From the NCBI GenBank assembly GCA_026988235.1, contig JALSLQ010000078.1:1-58813 (forward strand): a DNA stretch of 58,813 nt, written 5' to 3'. How positions within the stretch are numbered: position 1 is the first letter of the stretch; every line of letters starts with the position of its first letter. Position numbers and translations under genes: made by a program. The stretch comes from Sulfurimonas sp. Its GTDB lineage: Bacteria; Campylobacterota; Campylobacteria; Campylobacterales; Sulfurimonadaceae. Shown here piece by piece: positions 1-8,425 of the stretch. The notes beneath the pieces were generated by a model, which saw only the letters and a list, made by a program, of their open reading frames with translations, had not been told where the DNA came from and made no database searches.

Positions 1-29
1 AATGGCTGATAATAAAAGGTTTAGCAATA

Positions 30-2291
30 ATGAACAACAAGAAAAAAGATTTTTTACGCACAATAGTTGAAAATGATTTAAAGTCAAACAAATATAAAGA
101 GATTGTCACAAGATTTCCACCCGAACCAAACGGTTTTCCCCATATTGGACATGCCAAGTCAATATCTATAAATTTTGGTATTGCTCGTGATTATAATGGT
201 CACTGTAATTTAAGAATGGATGACACGAATCCAACAAAAGAAGATACAAAGTATGTCGAGGCTCTTGAAGATGCCGTAAAGTGGCTTGGATTTGACTGGG
301 GTGAGAATCTTTACTATACTTCTGATTATTTTTCTCAGATTTATGCTTATGCCATTGAACTCATTAAAATGGGTAAAGCCTATGTTGACAGCCTTACAGA
401 AGAGGAGATACGAGAATATCGTGGAACGGTTACAGAGGCTGGAAAGCGTAGTAAATATGCAAACAGAAGTGTTGAAGAAAATCTCGACCTTTTTGAGAGA
501 ATGAAAAATGGCGAATTTCAAGACGGTGAGCATGTCCTAAGAGCCAAAATAGACATGAGTGCGGCAAATATGAAGATGAGAGATCCTCTCCTGTACCGCA
601 TAAGACATGCACATCATTTTAGAGCAGGGGATGCATGGTCTGTTTATCCTATGTATGACTTTGCACACTGTTTGTCTGATTATATAGAAGGAATTACACA
701 CTCTTTATGTACATTGGAGTTTGAAAACAATCGTGATATTTACAACTGGGTGTTAGATACTTTAGAGCTTAAACCTCCTCGTCCTTATCAGTATGAATTT
801 GCCCGTCTTAATATTAATTATACGGTAATGAGTAAGCGTAAGCTTTTAGAATTAGTTGATAGTAAGCATGTGAGTGGCTGGGATGACCCACGCTTGCCTA
901 CAATTGCCGGCTATAGACGAAGAGGGTATACACCGGAATCAATTTTGACTTTTTGTGATCAAATCGGTATAGCAAAAGCAAACTCTGTTGTTGATGTTGC
1001 ACAACTTGAATTTTGCATACGAGATGATTTAAATGCAAAAGTTCCTCGTGTGATGTGTGTACTTGATCCGCTCAGAGTAACGATTGAAAATTATGAAGGC
1101 TCTGAAGAGATTGAAGCACCATACTATCCGCATGATGTACCAAAAGAGGGCTCAAGAAAGATACCTTTTTCAAAAGAACTTTATATCGAACGGGCAGACT
1201 TTGAAGAGAACCCGCTAAAAGGATACTTTCGTCTTACTCCCAAGCAGCCTGTAAGGTTAAGACATGGTTATATCATTACATGTAAAGAGGTCATTAAAGA
1301 TGCTGATGGAAATATTACAGAAATAAAAGCAGAGTATTATCCTGATTCTAAAAGCGGGACACAAGACACAAGTGGCATCAAAGTAAAAAGTGCAATCCAG
1401 TGGGTGAGTGCCACAGATGCTAAAAAAGTAGAAGTTCGTTTGTATGACAGACTTTTTAAAAATGATGCACCTGAGGGCATCCAAGATCTTAATCTGGATT
1501 CTTTACATGTAATAAACAATGCCTTTGTTGAGCCGGCTGTCATTACACAAAAACTTGATGAGCGTTTTCAATTTGAAAGGCTAGGATATTTTTATGCTGA
1601 CCCTATCGACTACAGCGATGAAAAACCTGTTTTTAATAGAATTGTAGGATTAAAAGACTCTTGGAACAAAAAAACAAAAGAAAAAAAAGTTACACCTAAA
1701 CCAGAAGCTAAAAAGGTGCAGGTTGATGGAGAAGTAACACCGATGAGGGAAGAGGAAAAAGCATTTTTTAATACATACACGCAAGAGTTACAACTAAATA
1801 ATGAAGTAGCAAACACACTAGCCCGCGATAAAAAGCTCTCTCAATTTTTTAAAGAAACACTCAGTGAGTACAACAGTCCTGTAAATATTGCAAATATAGT
1901 AACGAACGAGGTCGCTCGAGAATTAAAACAAAAAGAGCCATCAGAGTTGAAATTTAAACCAAAAGAAATAGCAGAGCTTGTGAAGATGATAGATGATGCA
2001 ACAATATCAATAAAAATTGCGAAAGATGTTTTTGAAGAGATGAATAAAACAGGGCAAGAGCCGGCAGAAATAGTAAAAAATAAAGGATTGGTACAAATAA
2101 GTGACCCAGCAGTTATTTTACCAATAATAGAAGAGGTTATTGCTAAGAACCCTGATAATGTAGAAAAATTCAAAGCAGGAAATAAAAAATTGTTAGGCTT
2201 TTTTGTCGGGCAAGTACTAAAAGCAACAGGTGGTAAAGCCAATCCAAAAATAGTCAATAAACTTGTAGCTGAAAAGTTAAATGGGAATTAA
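30..2291 (+). CDS. glnS: Glutaminyl-tRNA synthetase fused to a YqeY/GatB-tail domain
   Basis: Charges tRNA-Gln with glutamine in the cytosol. The class I catalytic core shows HIGH at residues 38-41 (after FPPEPNGFP) and a KMSKS-type VMSKRKL near residue 266, followed by the anticodon-binding beta-barrels. From about residue 590 to the end (753) there is a helical extension resembling YqeY and the tail of GatB, including IVKNKGLVQISDP and LLGFFVGQVLKATGGKANPK. Ordinary GlnRS is about 550 aa, so the tail accounts for the extra length. Such fusions are known in Deinococcus and other bacteria. The start at 30 follows an AAAAGG ribosome site. Many Campylobacterota make Gln-tRNA through GatCAB instead, so this gene may be acquired (inference). 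Confidence 0.96.
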   Translation: MNNKKKDFLRTIVENDLKSNKYKEIVTRFPPEPNGFPHIGHAKSISINFGIARDYNGHCNLRMDDTNPTKEDTKYVEALEDAVKWLGFDWGENLYYTSDYFSQIYAYAIELIKMGKAYVDSLTEEEIREYRGTVTEAGKRSKYANRSVEENLDLFERMKNGEFQDGEHVLRAKIDMSAANMKMRDPLLYRIRHAHHFRAGDAWSVYPMYDFAHCLSDYIEGITHSLCTLEFENNRDIYNWVLDTLELKPPRPYQYEFARLNINYTVMSKRKLLELVDSKHVSGWDDPRLPTIAGYRRRGYTPESILTFCDQIGIAKANSVVDVAQLEFCIRDDLNAKVPRVMCVLDPLRVTIENYEGSEEIEAPYYPHDVPKEGSRKIPFSKELYIERADFEENPLKGYFRLTPKQPVRLRHGYIITCKEVIKDADGNITEIKAEYYPDSKSGTQDTSGIKVKSAIQWVSATDAKKVEVRLYDRLFKNDAPEGIQDLNLDSLHVINNAFVEPAVITQKLDERFQFERLGYFYADPIDYSDEKPVFNRIVGLKDSWNKKTKEKKVTPKPEAKKVQVDGEVTPMREEEKAFFNTYTQELQLNNEVANTLARDKKLSQFFKETLSEYNSPVNIANIVTNEVARELKQKEPSELKFKPKEIAELVKMIDDATISIKIAKDVFEEMNKTGQEPAEIVKNKGLVQISDPAVILPIIEEVIAKNPDNVEKFKAGNKKLLGFFVGQVLKATGGKANPKIVNKLVAEKLNGN

Positions 2292-2302
2292 TTTTAAAAA
2301 AG

Positions 2303-2377
2303 TGGTGACCCCGAGGAGAATTGAACTCCTGTAACATGGATGAAAACCATGGATCCTAACCGCTAGACGACGGGGCC
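2303..2377 (-). tRNA. tRNA-Glu (anticodon UUC)
   Basis: Read on the minus strand, this is a 75-nt cloverleaf with encoded CCA. The acceptor stem pairs GGCCCCG with CGGGGTC. The anticodon loop is TTTTCAT with TTC in the centre, and the T-arm contains GTTCAAT. It lies tail to tail with glnS, whose stop is 12 bases away. A 7-bp hairpin (2383-2400) separates it from the response regulator gene upstream on the same strand, but that hairpin has no U-tract. Confidence 0.96.
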
Positions 2378-2456
2378 ACATGCTCAACAGTTTTGTTGAG
2401 CCGAAATTATATAGACAGTACCCTTAAAAAAAGATAAAATCTATATATTTTAGTGC

Positions 2457-3002
2457 TTATTCGTAAAAACTACGAAGTGCTCTAATAATAACAGCATTTT
2501 TAGAAATACTTTCCGCTTTTGCATTGTCATTTACTGTTTCGTAAAGGTCTAAAGGAAGAGAAATTGAAAATGTTTTTGTCTCAATTTTTTTCTTTTTAGC
2601 TATCATAGAAACAACACTTCCTAAAAGTTCAATGATTTTTTTTGTATCAATCGGTTTTTGGATAAAACTATTTACGCCAACCTCAATTGATTGGGAAATT
2701 TTTTCCATATCGTTACTTGCTGATATAACAATAATTATTTGACTAGGATTTATTTCACGAATTTTACGAGAAAGCCCGATTCCGTCCATGCCTGACATAA
2801 TAATATCCACAAATACTATATCCGGTTTCATTTGTTCGTAAATTTTCAATGCTGTGTCACCGTCAAAGCATGATTCAACTGTTGAAAAAAAGTTTTTGAA
2901 TGTAGAACTCAAAAGTTCGTTTGTTACTTTTTCATCTTCTACAACCATTGCTGTAAGCTTTTTTGTTTGTTCCGTTAATTGAATTAAGTCTAAATTACTC
3001 AT
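2457..3002 (-). CDS. Response regulator with REC domain and C-terminal ribbon-helix-helix-like tail
   Basis: Cytoplasmic two-component receiver of 181 aa. The REC domain spans about residues 16-130. It has an acidic pair at E22/D23, phosphoacceptor D66 (FVDIIMSGMDG), a switch S94 and the conserved K116 (QKP). The last 40 residues (KTFSISLPLDLYETVNDNAK, then SKNAVIIRALRSFYE) look like a beta-strand plus two helices of the ribbon-helix-helix (CopG/Arc) type rather than a winged helix or HTH. DNA binding is therefore likely but inferred. No histidine kinase is adjacent, so it is an orphan regulator in this window. Confidence 0.85.
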   Translation of the reverse strand: MSNLDLIQLTEQTKKLTAMVVEDEKVTNELLSSTFKNFFSTVESCFDGDTALKIYEQMKPDIVFVDIIMSGMDGIGLSRKIREINPSQIIIVISASNDMEKISQSIEVGVNSFIQKPIDTKKIIELLGSVVSMIAKKKKIETKTFSISLPLDLYETVNDNAKAESISKNAVIIRALRSFYE

Positions 3003-3076
3003 TTTATATCCCTATATTTTAATTTGTTGTATTATACACTACAAATAGTTAATAACAATAACATTTATAAACGACT

Positions 3077-3283
3077 TCACGAATTTGTTTTAAATTGCTC
3101 TAACCACTCAACATCAGATTCACTATTTTGCTCTTTTTGAGTCAGTAACGAGTCAATAATACTTATAAGCGTTCCTTCATCCATAAAATTAAGTAAATCA
3201 GGATTAATCGAAGTAGGGCGCACCCCATCATAACTGTTTAAAAGATTTTGTATATCTTTAATGAGTTGTTCTTTCTTTTGCAT
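3077..3283 (-). CDS. Small hypothetical protein (68 aa)
   Basis: I do not recognise this family. It is a small acidic, mostly helical protein with no membrane segment or signal peptide. The ATG at 3283 is preferred over an upstream in-frame ATG at 3310. It sits one base after the stop of the preceding gene (TAA-T-ATG) and has a GGGAGA ribosome site at good spacing. It is therefore probably cotranslated with the Bax-like hydrolase gene. Confidence 0.6.
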   Translation of the reverse strand: MQKKEQLIKDIQNLLNSYDGVRPTSINPDLLNFMDEGTLISIIDSLLTQKEQNSESDVEWLEQFKTNS

Positions 3284-3284
3284 A

Positions 3285-4082
3285 TTATTTTTTCTCCCAG
3301 GCTTCATCAAAGCTCATATGTTTATTTTGTATATTATCCACCAATTCTATTAAACCTGTTTTACTCATGACTTGTTTTACTTTTTTTGGCCAGGATTTTC
3401 GATAATTAAATGAATTTTTAATGCCACCTATTTTATCAATAAAGTTATTATTTGTATTCATATTAAATAGTATGTTTCTATTATTGTGTGCAAGTAATGT
3501 TTCCAGCCATATTTTTGCATTTTTAAAGGCTTTTATGTTTGATTTTTTACTTATCCATCTTGTAGCAAAGTCATTTAAACAAGCGATATGTGCTTTATTT
3601 CTGAATTTATTATTGTATTTCAATAATTCAAGATTATCAATAGTTCCTGCGTATGGCAAAGGTCTATAATCTTTTTTGAAACTTTTATGACATTTTTTAT
3701 AATATAAATCATTTTTAGTATATTTTTTTATCTCATTTGGATCAAAAAGTATTTTCTTGTGTTGTTTAGAATAGGGCAAAGTAAGTGCTGGCAATTCAAA
3801 ATCATTTTTAAAAGCTCCTAGACTCATGATATTGCCTGTGATTTGACAAACATAACCTCTGCCATAGCCAGACTCTAATCCTGCAATAGCTAAAAGCGAT
3901 GCTGCCGGAAGATTATATTTTTTTGAAACCCCGATAGCTATAGGTGTTAACTCCTTATAAAACTTTTTGACATGAGGATATTTTCTATAGCTGTAAGAAC
4001 TTGCATCTACAGAGCTAATTGTAAACAATATGCTAAGCACGATATATCGTATATTGGCAGTATTATATATTTTGGTTAACAT
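3285..4082 (-). CDS. Bax-like glucosaminidase-domain peptidoglycan hydrolase (exported)
   Basis: 265-aa protein with an N-terminal hydrophobic segment (about residues 10-27, IRYIVLSILFTISSVDAS) that looks like a signal peptide. The mature part matches the glucosaminidase/Bax fold. LAIAGLESGYGRG near residue 70 carries the likely catalytic Glu, followed by GNIMSLGAF and later NLELLKYNNKF. The predicted role is cleavage of peptidoglycan glycan strands in the periplasm. The downstream small gene starts one base after its stop. The substrate is inferred from the fold family only. Confidence 0.75.
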   Translation of the reverse strand: MLTKIYNTANIRYIVLSILFTISSVDASSYSYRKYPHVKKFYKELTPIAIGVSKKYNLPAASLLAIAGLESGYGRGYVCQITGNIMSLGAFKNDFELPALTLPYSKQHKKILFDPNEIKKYTKNDLYYKKCHKSFKKDYRPLPYAGTIDNLELLKYNNKFRNKAHIACLNDFATRWISKKSNIKAFKNAKIWLETLLAHNNRNILFNMNTNNNFIDKIGGIKNSFNYRKSWPKKVKQVMSKTGLIELVDNIQNKHMSFDEAWEKK

Positions 4083-4104
4083 AATGTAAATTCTCTTGAA
4101 AATT

Positions 4105-4121
4105 ATCTACTCTTGAAAGAG
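4105..4121 (-). terminator. Possible weak terminator after rnpB
   Basis: ACTCT and AGAGT form a short hairpin just past the RNase P RNA 3' end. It is followed by AGATAATTTTC, so the U-tract is poor. It may be a processing or termination site. Confidence 0.3.
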
Positions 4122-4131
4122 TGCTATTGCA

Positions 4132-4449
4132 GGTATAAGATAAGCCGAGTTTTGTATGATAGCATTAATCTACTGCACATCTTGCGTTGTGCCTCTAGCG
4201 AAACAATAGCATTGTAAGACGCTAACCATTTGTTTCTTGCTGCCATGTTGGGTTTACAAGCTCTTTATATTACTATAAAGACTGGTGGTCTCTTACACCA
4301 CCTTTTCACCTTTACTACCAGACAGTAGAAGTTTATTTTCTGTTGCACTTTCCCTCGTATTGCTACGGCCATTAGTTAAATGGAACACTGTCTTACAGCA
4401 GCTCGGACTTTCCTCTTGAAAATAATATCAAGTCACTATCTCTTATACC
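4132..4449 (-). ncRNA. rnpB: RNase P RNA (bacterial type A)
   Basis: Catalytic RNA that matures tRNA 5' ends. On the minus strand the 5' part holds the conserved GAGGAAAGTCCGAGCT, and the 3' part ends in ACAAAACTCGGCTTAT. The outermost bases GGTATAAG and CTTATACC pair as helix P1 and set the ends, giving about 318 nt. Internal blocks such as GAGGGAAAGTGCAACAGAAA and AACCCAACATGGCAGCAAG fit the family. A -10 box lies just upstream. Confidence 0.93.
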
Positions 4450-4456
4450 TAATAGA

Positions 4457-4462
4457 ATTATA
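4457..4462 (-). promoter_or_regulatory. -10 box of rnpB
   Basis: TATAAT on the minus strand (CAGTATAATTC), with 7 bases between it and the predicted 5' end of rnpB. The expected -35 zone (about 4480-4485) directly abuts the first TetR operator at 4487. Confidence 0.6.
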
Positions 4463-4486
4463 CTGAATTGTCATTTATTATGCCAA

Positions 4487-4595
4487 TTAACGATTGTTCA
4501 TTACTTATATGGACGATATGAACAATTGTTCTTTTTATTTCAGTTATAATTAACGATTGTTCATATATAATTTTATATTAGTTAACAATTGTTCA
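4487..4595 (+). promoter_or_regulatory. Array of four phased operator sites upstream of the TetR gene
   Basis: There are four same-orientation copies of a 14-bp near-palindrome: TTAACGATTGTTCA at 4487-4500, TGAACAATTGTTCT at 4519-4532, TTAACGATTGTTCA at 4550-4563, and TTAACAATTGTTCA at 4582-4595. The steps are 32, 31 and 32 bp, about three helical turns. The idealised site TGAACAATTGTTCA is a perfect palindrome, as expected for a TetR-family dimer. A candidate -10 (TATAAT, 4545-4550) abuts site 3, which points to autorepression. Confidence 0.75.
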
Positions 4596-4616
4596 TAACA
4601 AAGCAAAGGAGTCAAA

Positions 4617-5234
4617 ATGCCCGAAAACAGGGAAATCGTAAAAAGAAAAGGGACAAAAGAAAAAATACTAAAAGTATCGACAACCCTCTTTTCTAAGTAT
4701 GGATACAAAGGTACAAGTGTAAGAAAAATAGCATCTGAAGTTGGTATAAGAGAAAGCGCAATATACAATCATTATAAAAATAAAGAAGCGATATTTTTGG
4801 AAGTTGCAAAGAATATTTTTTCTTCACCCTTCTCTTTCAATGATGAAGAAATCAAAGAATTGGCACTCAGAGGCAAAGCATTTTTGCAAAAATATACTAT
4901 GCAGTATAAGATGCTAACATTTGACAAGAGCAACGAAAACATGTTTAGGTTACTCATGATAGAACTAATGCAAAACAAAAGCCTTAGAGAGCAGTTTATG
5001 AGTGAATATCATGATAAAAATATTAAATTACTTTCAGAGGGATTTTTTATTATGATGCAAAATTCATTAATCCGTTCTAGCGATCCAATGCTAATTGCCT
5101 ATGAGTTTATTAGCACCCTCTTCTATATTAGATTGCAAGTTACACTATTACGATTTGATGCGTATTCTACAAATGCTTTAGCAACACAATTTGAAAAACA
5201 TGTGGATTTTTTTTGGGAAAGTATAAAGTTTTAA
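4617..5234 (+). CDS. TetR/AcrR-family transcriptional regulator
   Basis: 205-aa regulator. The N-terminal DNA-binding domain (about residues 10-58) has the typical TetR pattern: ILKVSTTLFSKYGYKGTSV, then IASEVGIRESAIYNHYKNKE. The C-terminal helical part is the ligand and dimer domain, whose ligand is unknown. The start at 4617 follows an AAAGGAG ribosome site. The next gene is convergent, so it has no obvious downstream target in this window. The operator array upstream suggests it controls itself and possibly distant genes. Confidence 0.88.
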   Translation: MPENREIVKRKGTKEKILKVSTTLFSKYGYKGTSVRKIASEVGIRESAIYNHYKNKEAIFLEVAKNIFSSPFSFNDEEIKELALRGKAFLQKYTMQYKMLTFDKSNENMFRLLMIELMQNKSLREQFMSEYHDKNIKLLSEGFFIMMQNSLIRSSDPMLIAYEFISTLFYIRLQVTLLRFDAYSTNALATQFEKHVDFFWESIKF

Positions 5235-5285
5235 GTAGTTAATACTAAAAAATATTAGATACTAATTAATATTAATTTGTGAATT

Positions 5286-5317
5286 AAAAAAAAGCAGCCT
5301 CTTTCGAGTACTGCTTT
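5286..5317 (-). terminator. Terminator of the oor operon (also usable by the TetR gene)
   Basis: AAAGCAG and CTGCTTT form a 7-bp stem, with a second inner CTC/GAG stem. On the minus strand it runs into a tract of eight T, a classic intrinsic terminator for oorC. On the plus strand the tail is TTTAAAA, so it may also stop TetR transcription. Confidence 0.75.
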
Positions 5318-5336
5318 AAAATGTGAAGATAATGAA

Positions 5337-5894
5337 TTATTTCGTTTCCATTGCTTTTAAAGCGTACGCTTTACCAAATGCATACGCTTTTTTATTTGCT
5401 TCATGTACTTTTTTTGGAACTTTAGAAAGCATTGTTTCTATTAATGACTCTTCTGGAAGTACTCCAGTCATAGTATTTGTAATTGCAAGAGCAACAACAG
5501 ATTGAGTAATAACATTACCAACCTCTTCTTTTGCAATTGTAATAATAGGAATTTCAATAATTTCCCAAGTTTTTCTGTCTTCATCAGTTGGGTGTACAAG
5601 ATTTGGATCAACGACAATTTTGTTACCAGGTCTTACACCATTTTTAAATTGATGATATGAAACATCTGCAACAGAAAGCATAAAATCTATTTCACCTTCA
5701 TTTGCATATGGATAACGAATTTCTTCATCATCAAGAGTAATATCAACAACTGTTGCTCCACCGCGGACTTGAGAAGTATAAGTAGCGGTTTTTAGACCAA
5801 AACCACCATTCTTAATCTTACAAGCAGCCATAATCTCACCGGCAAGAAGAACACCTTGTCCTCCAACACCAGTAAATCTTAAAGTATGTCTCAT
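5337..5894 (-). CDS. oorC: 2-oxoglutarate:ferredoxin oxidoreductase, gamma subunit
   Basis: 185-aa gamma subunit of the four-subunit OorDABC complex, which interconverts succinyl-CoA plus CO2 and 2-oxoglutarate using reduced ferredoxin or flavodoxin. The N-terminus has the family signature FTGVGGQGVLLAGEI, and TSQVRGGATVVDI follows near residue 40. It is the last gene of the oor operon, 10 bases after oorB, and ends at a strong terminator. In an autotrophic Campylobacterota the reductive (carboxylating) direction is expected. Confidence 0.94.
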   Translation of the reverse strand: MRHTLRFTGVGGQGVLLAGEIMAACKIKNGGFGLKTATYTSQVRGGATVVDITLDDEEIRYPYANEGEIDFMLSVADVSYHQFKNGVRPGNKIVVDPNLVHPTDEDRKTWEIIEIPIITIAKEEVGNVITQSVVALAITNTMTGVLPEESLIETMLSKVPKKVHEANKKAYAFGKAYALKAMETK

Positions 5895-5904
5895 TTATTG
5901 CTCC

Positions 5905-6759
5905 TTATATTTTTTTCTTAAAATCATCTTGAGTGATTTTTGGACGTTCACCTTTTGCAGCTTTTTGAATTTCTGCATACATATCACAATATTCTTCCTG
6001 CTCAACTTCTCTTAGCACACCTGTTGGAAAAATATTAAGTTGTTCTTCTTCAGAAAGTGCTTCCCATTTTTTAACAGGGAGGGTAATACTGTCAATCCAT
6101 TTAAGGTTATCCATAGCAGATAGCATTTTATTTTTACGACCAAGATTAATATGGCAGTTAGAAAAGATATCCATAAATGAAAAACCTTTATGAGAAAAAC
6201 CTTTTACAAGAATTTTTTCAAGTTTTTTAGGGTCTGTCATTGCTTCACGAGCAACAAAAGATGCCCCTGCCCCAATTGCTAGTTTACAAGCGTCAAAAGT
6301 CGGGTCAATATTACCATTCTTTTGAGAAACAGTCCACATACCACGAGGTGTTGTTGGAGATGTTTGTGAGTTTGTAAGACCATAAATAAAGTTATTGATT
6401 AAAATGAAATTCAAATCAATGTTACGACGACAACCATGAATAGTGTGGTTACCACCGATTGCAAGACCATCACCATCACCTGCAACAACAATTACATGTG
6501 CATGTGGCTTAGCAAGCTTAACACCTGTTGCATATGCAACAGTACGACCATGAGTCGTATGTACAGTGTTACAGTCAATATACGAAGAAAAACGACCAGA
6601 ACACCCTATTCCAGAAACGATACAAACAGTGTCCATATCCCACCCCATTTTTTCAATTGCACGAATAGTGGCTTTTAGTATAACACCATCTCCACAACCC
6701 CAACACCATAGTGTCGGCATTTTATTTACACGCAAATATTTATCATAATTAAATGCCAT
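5905..6759 (-). CDS. oorB: 2-oxoglutarate:ferredoxin oxidoreductase, beta subunit (TPP-binding)
   Basis: 284-aa subunit that binds thiamine diphosphate. CWGCGDG at residues 19-25 and the GDGDG motif at 94-98, followed by IGGNH, are the TPP/Mg and cluster-ligand region typical of beta subunits. Cysteines such as C19, C22 and C53 are candidates for the 4Fe-4S ligands. The start overlaps the oorA stop by one base, indicating translational coupling. Confidence 0.95.
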   Translation of the reverse strand: MAFNYDKYLRVNKMPTLWCWGCGDGVILKATIRAIEKMGWDMDTVCIVSGIGCSGRFSSYIDCNTVHTTHGRTVAYATGVKLAKPHAHVIVVAGDGDGLAIGGNHTIHGCRRNIDLNFILINNFIYGLTNSQTSPTTPRGMWTVSQKNGNIDPTFDACKLAIGAGASFVAREAMTDPKKLEKILVKGFSHKGFSFMDIFSNCHINLGRKNKMLSAMDNLKWIDSITLPVKKWEALSEEEQLNIFPTGVLREVEQEEYCDMYAEIQKAAKGERPKITQDDFKKKI

Positions 6760-7913
6760 TAAATCATCTCCTTAACTTTTGCTACCATTTCAGCAGGTGC
6801 GATTGGACGACCATTTGCTTTTAGTAGTGTTGTAAAATCATTGCGTTTAATTACACGCTCAATTTCTTTTGAATACTGACCCATATTAAGCTCAGTAACC
6901 ATTATTCTATTTTCAAATTTTTTACCAATTTCTTCTAAACGGTTAATTGGACTTGGCCATAACATAATTGGTCTAAAAAGTCCTGCTTTGATACCTTCTG
7001 AACGAAGTTTTTTAACAGCTTCATAGGCTGCAAGAGCAATCGAACCATACGCAATAATACATACATCTGCATCTTCTAAATCAACTTCTTCATAATCAGG
7101 TAAATCATCAAGACCATTATTTTCTAAGTGAACAGTATTGATTTTACCAACTAAACGCTCAATGTTAAATTCACACTGCGTAGCATCTTCGGTTGGAAAA
7201 CCTTCATCACCATGGTGAAGACCTGTAATATGGTATCTGTATCCTTCAAACATAGGATTTAGCACCGCCGGTTTATTCATTTCAGCTTTATATGGTTTAT
7301 AATCAGCTGGTTCTCCGTGAAACTTTTCACGGTCAACAATGCTAGCCTCAATCTCTTCAATATCTGGAAGATCAGCTTTTCCGTGCATATGTCCAATAGT
7401 CTCATCCAAAAGCATAAATACCGGAGTCATATATTTTTCAGCTAAGTTAAAAGCACGAACACTTTGTGTGTAACATTCAGTCAAAGAACCAGCACATAAT
7501 GTAATTGACGCATAATCACCATGAGTTGGGTACTGTGCTTGACCAATATCTGCTTGAGAAACACGAGTAGGCAAACCAGTTGATGGACCGCCACGCATTA
7601 CATTGAAGATCACTAATGGAATTTCAGCAATAAAAGCAAGACCAATTTGTTCAGCTTTTAGTGATATACCAGGACCGGAAGTTGCAGTATACGACTTTGT
7701 TCCTGTCATTGAAGCACCAAGCGCAGCAGATATGCCGGCAATTTCGTCTTCCATTTGAATACATGTTCCACCAACCTTTGGTAGCATATCTGAAGATACA
7801 TGCATAATCTCCGATGATGGTGTAATCGGGTAACCCCCAAAAAATCTAGCACCAGCTTCTACTGCAGCTTTTGCTGCAAGTTCATTACCAGTTGAAATTA
7901 CTTCTCTTGCCAT
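6759..7913 (-). CDS. oorA: 2-oxoglutarate:ferredoxin oxidoreductase, alpha subunit
   Basis: 384-aa alpha subunit. It begins with the pyrimidine-binding region (GNELAAKAAVEAGARFFGGY, then PITPSSEIMH). TATSGPGISLKAEQIGLAF near residues 77-95 is the usual Oor/Por alpha signature. A transketolase C-terminal-like domain (ICIIAYGSIALAAYEAVKKL region) completes the protein. It overlaps oorD upstream and oorB downstream by one base each, so the complex is made from one coupled transcript. Confidence 0.95.
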   Translation of the reverse strand: MAREVISTGNELAAKAAVEAGARFFGGYPITPSSEIMHVSSDMLPKVGGTCIQMEDEIAGISAALGASMTGTKSYTATSGPGISLKAEQIGLAFIAEIPLVIFNVMRGGPSTGLPTRVSQADIGQAQYPTHGDYASITLCAGSLTECYTQSVRAFNLAEKYMTPVFMLLDETIGHMHGKADLPDIEEIEASIVDREKFHGEPADYKPYKAEMNKPAVLNPMFEGYRYHITGLHHGDEGFPTEDATQCEFNIERLVGKINTVHLENNGLDDLPDYEEVDLEDADVCIIAYGSIALAAYEAVKKLRSEGIKAGLFRPIMLWPSPINRLEEIGKKFENRIMVTELNMGQYSKEIERVIKRNDFTTLLKANGRPIAPAEMVAKVKEMI

Positions 7914-8263
7914 TACTTAGCTCCTTTTTGTTTCACAGACATATAATTGTTTGCAACAATTTCTTCTTGTCTCTTTTTCGCTTCGTCAGTTAACTTAGCA
8001 AAACTTTTTCCAGTAGCTTTTAGCTCTTTTCTATCTGCAACATAGATAGCAAAATCTGGACATGTAAGCTCACACTCATTACATCCAATACAAGCATCTG
8101 GATAATCAATAGAGATCATCGCACCAAGTGTTGAAGTCGGTTCATAAACCATTCCAAGTACACCTGAAGGACATACTGATACACAAATATCACATGCTTT
8201 ACAATTATTTGTGTTCACCCATACAGGTTGATTGCCTGGGTTTTCAGTTTTAAAAGTTCCCAT
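7913..8263 (-). CDS. oorD: 2-oxoglutarate:ferredoxin oxidoreductase, delta subunit (ferredoxin-like)
   Basis: 116-aa electron-transfer subunit with two 4Fe-4S clusters, CKACDICVSVCP near residue 21 and CIGCNECELTCP near residue 58. It is the first gene of oorDABC. The start at 8263 follows an AATAGGAGAA ribosome site. The 162-bp gap to sucD upstream probably holds a separate oor promoter, although the order suggests partial cotranscription with the suc-fum-mdh genes. Confidence 0.95.
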   Translation of the reverse strand: MGTFKTENPGNQPVWVNTNNCKACDICVSVCPSGVLGMVYEPTSTLGAMISIDYPDACIGCNECELTCPDFAIYVADRKELKATGKSFAKLTDEAKKRQEEIVANNYMSVKQKGAK

Positions 8264-8425
8264 TATTTCTCCTATTATTAAGATACAAATTAACTTTGTA
8301 TACTACTTTTTGTACTCAGAGAGTATCTAAGTTTTATTAATTTTCTTCTAAAATGTGCTACAATCGCTTCGTAAAATAGCAAAAGTGTTACCTTACGAGG
8401 CTCACACAAATAAGAAGACACAAGA

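Noticed and set aside
1..29. Possible tail of an upstream gene ending in TGA at 7-9
   Set aside because: Only two codons are visible, which is too little to support a coding call.
3284..3310. Longer start (3310) for the small gene ending at 3077
   Set aside because: It would overlap the upstream gene by 26 bases, whereas the ATG at 3283 has a good ribosome site one base after that gene's stop.
8366..8400. Imperfect stem (CTTCGTAA with TTACGAGG) between sucD and oorD
   Set aside because: It has one mismatch, an 18-base loop and no U-tract on the minus strand, so I do not call it a terminator or riboswitch.
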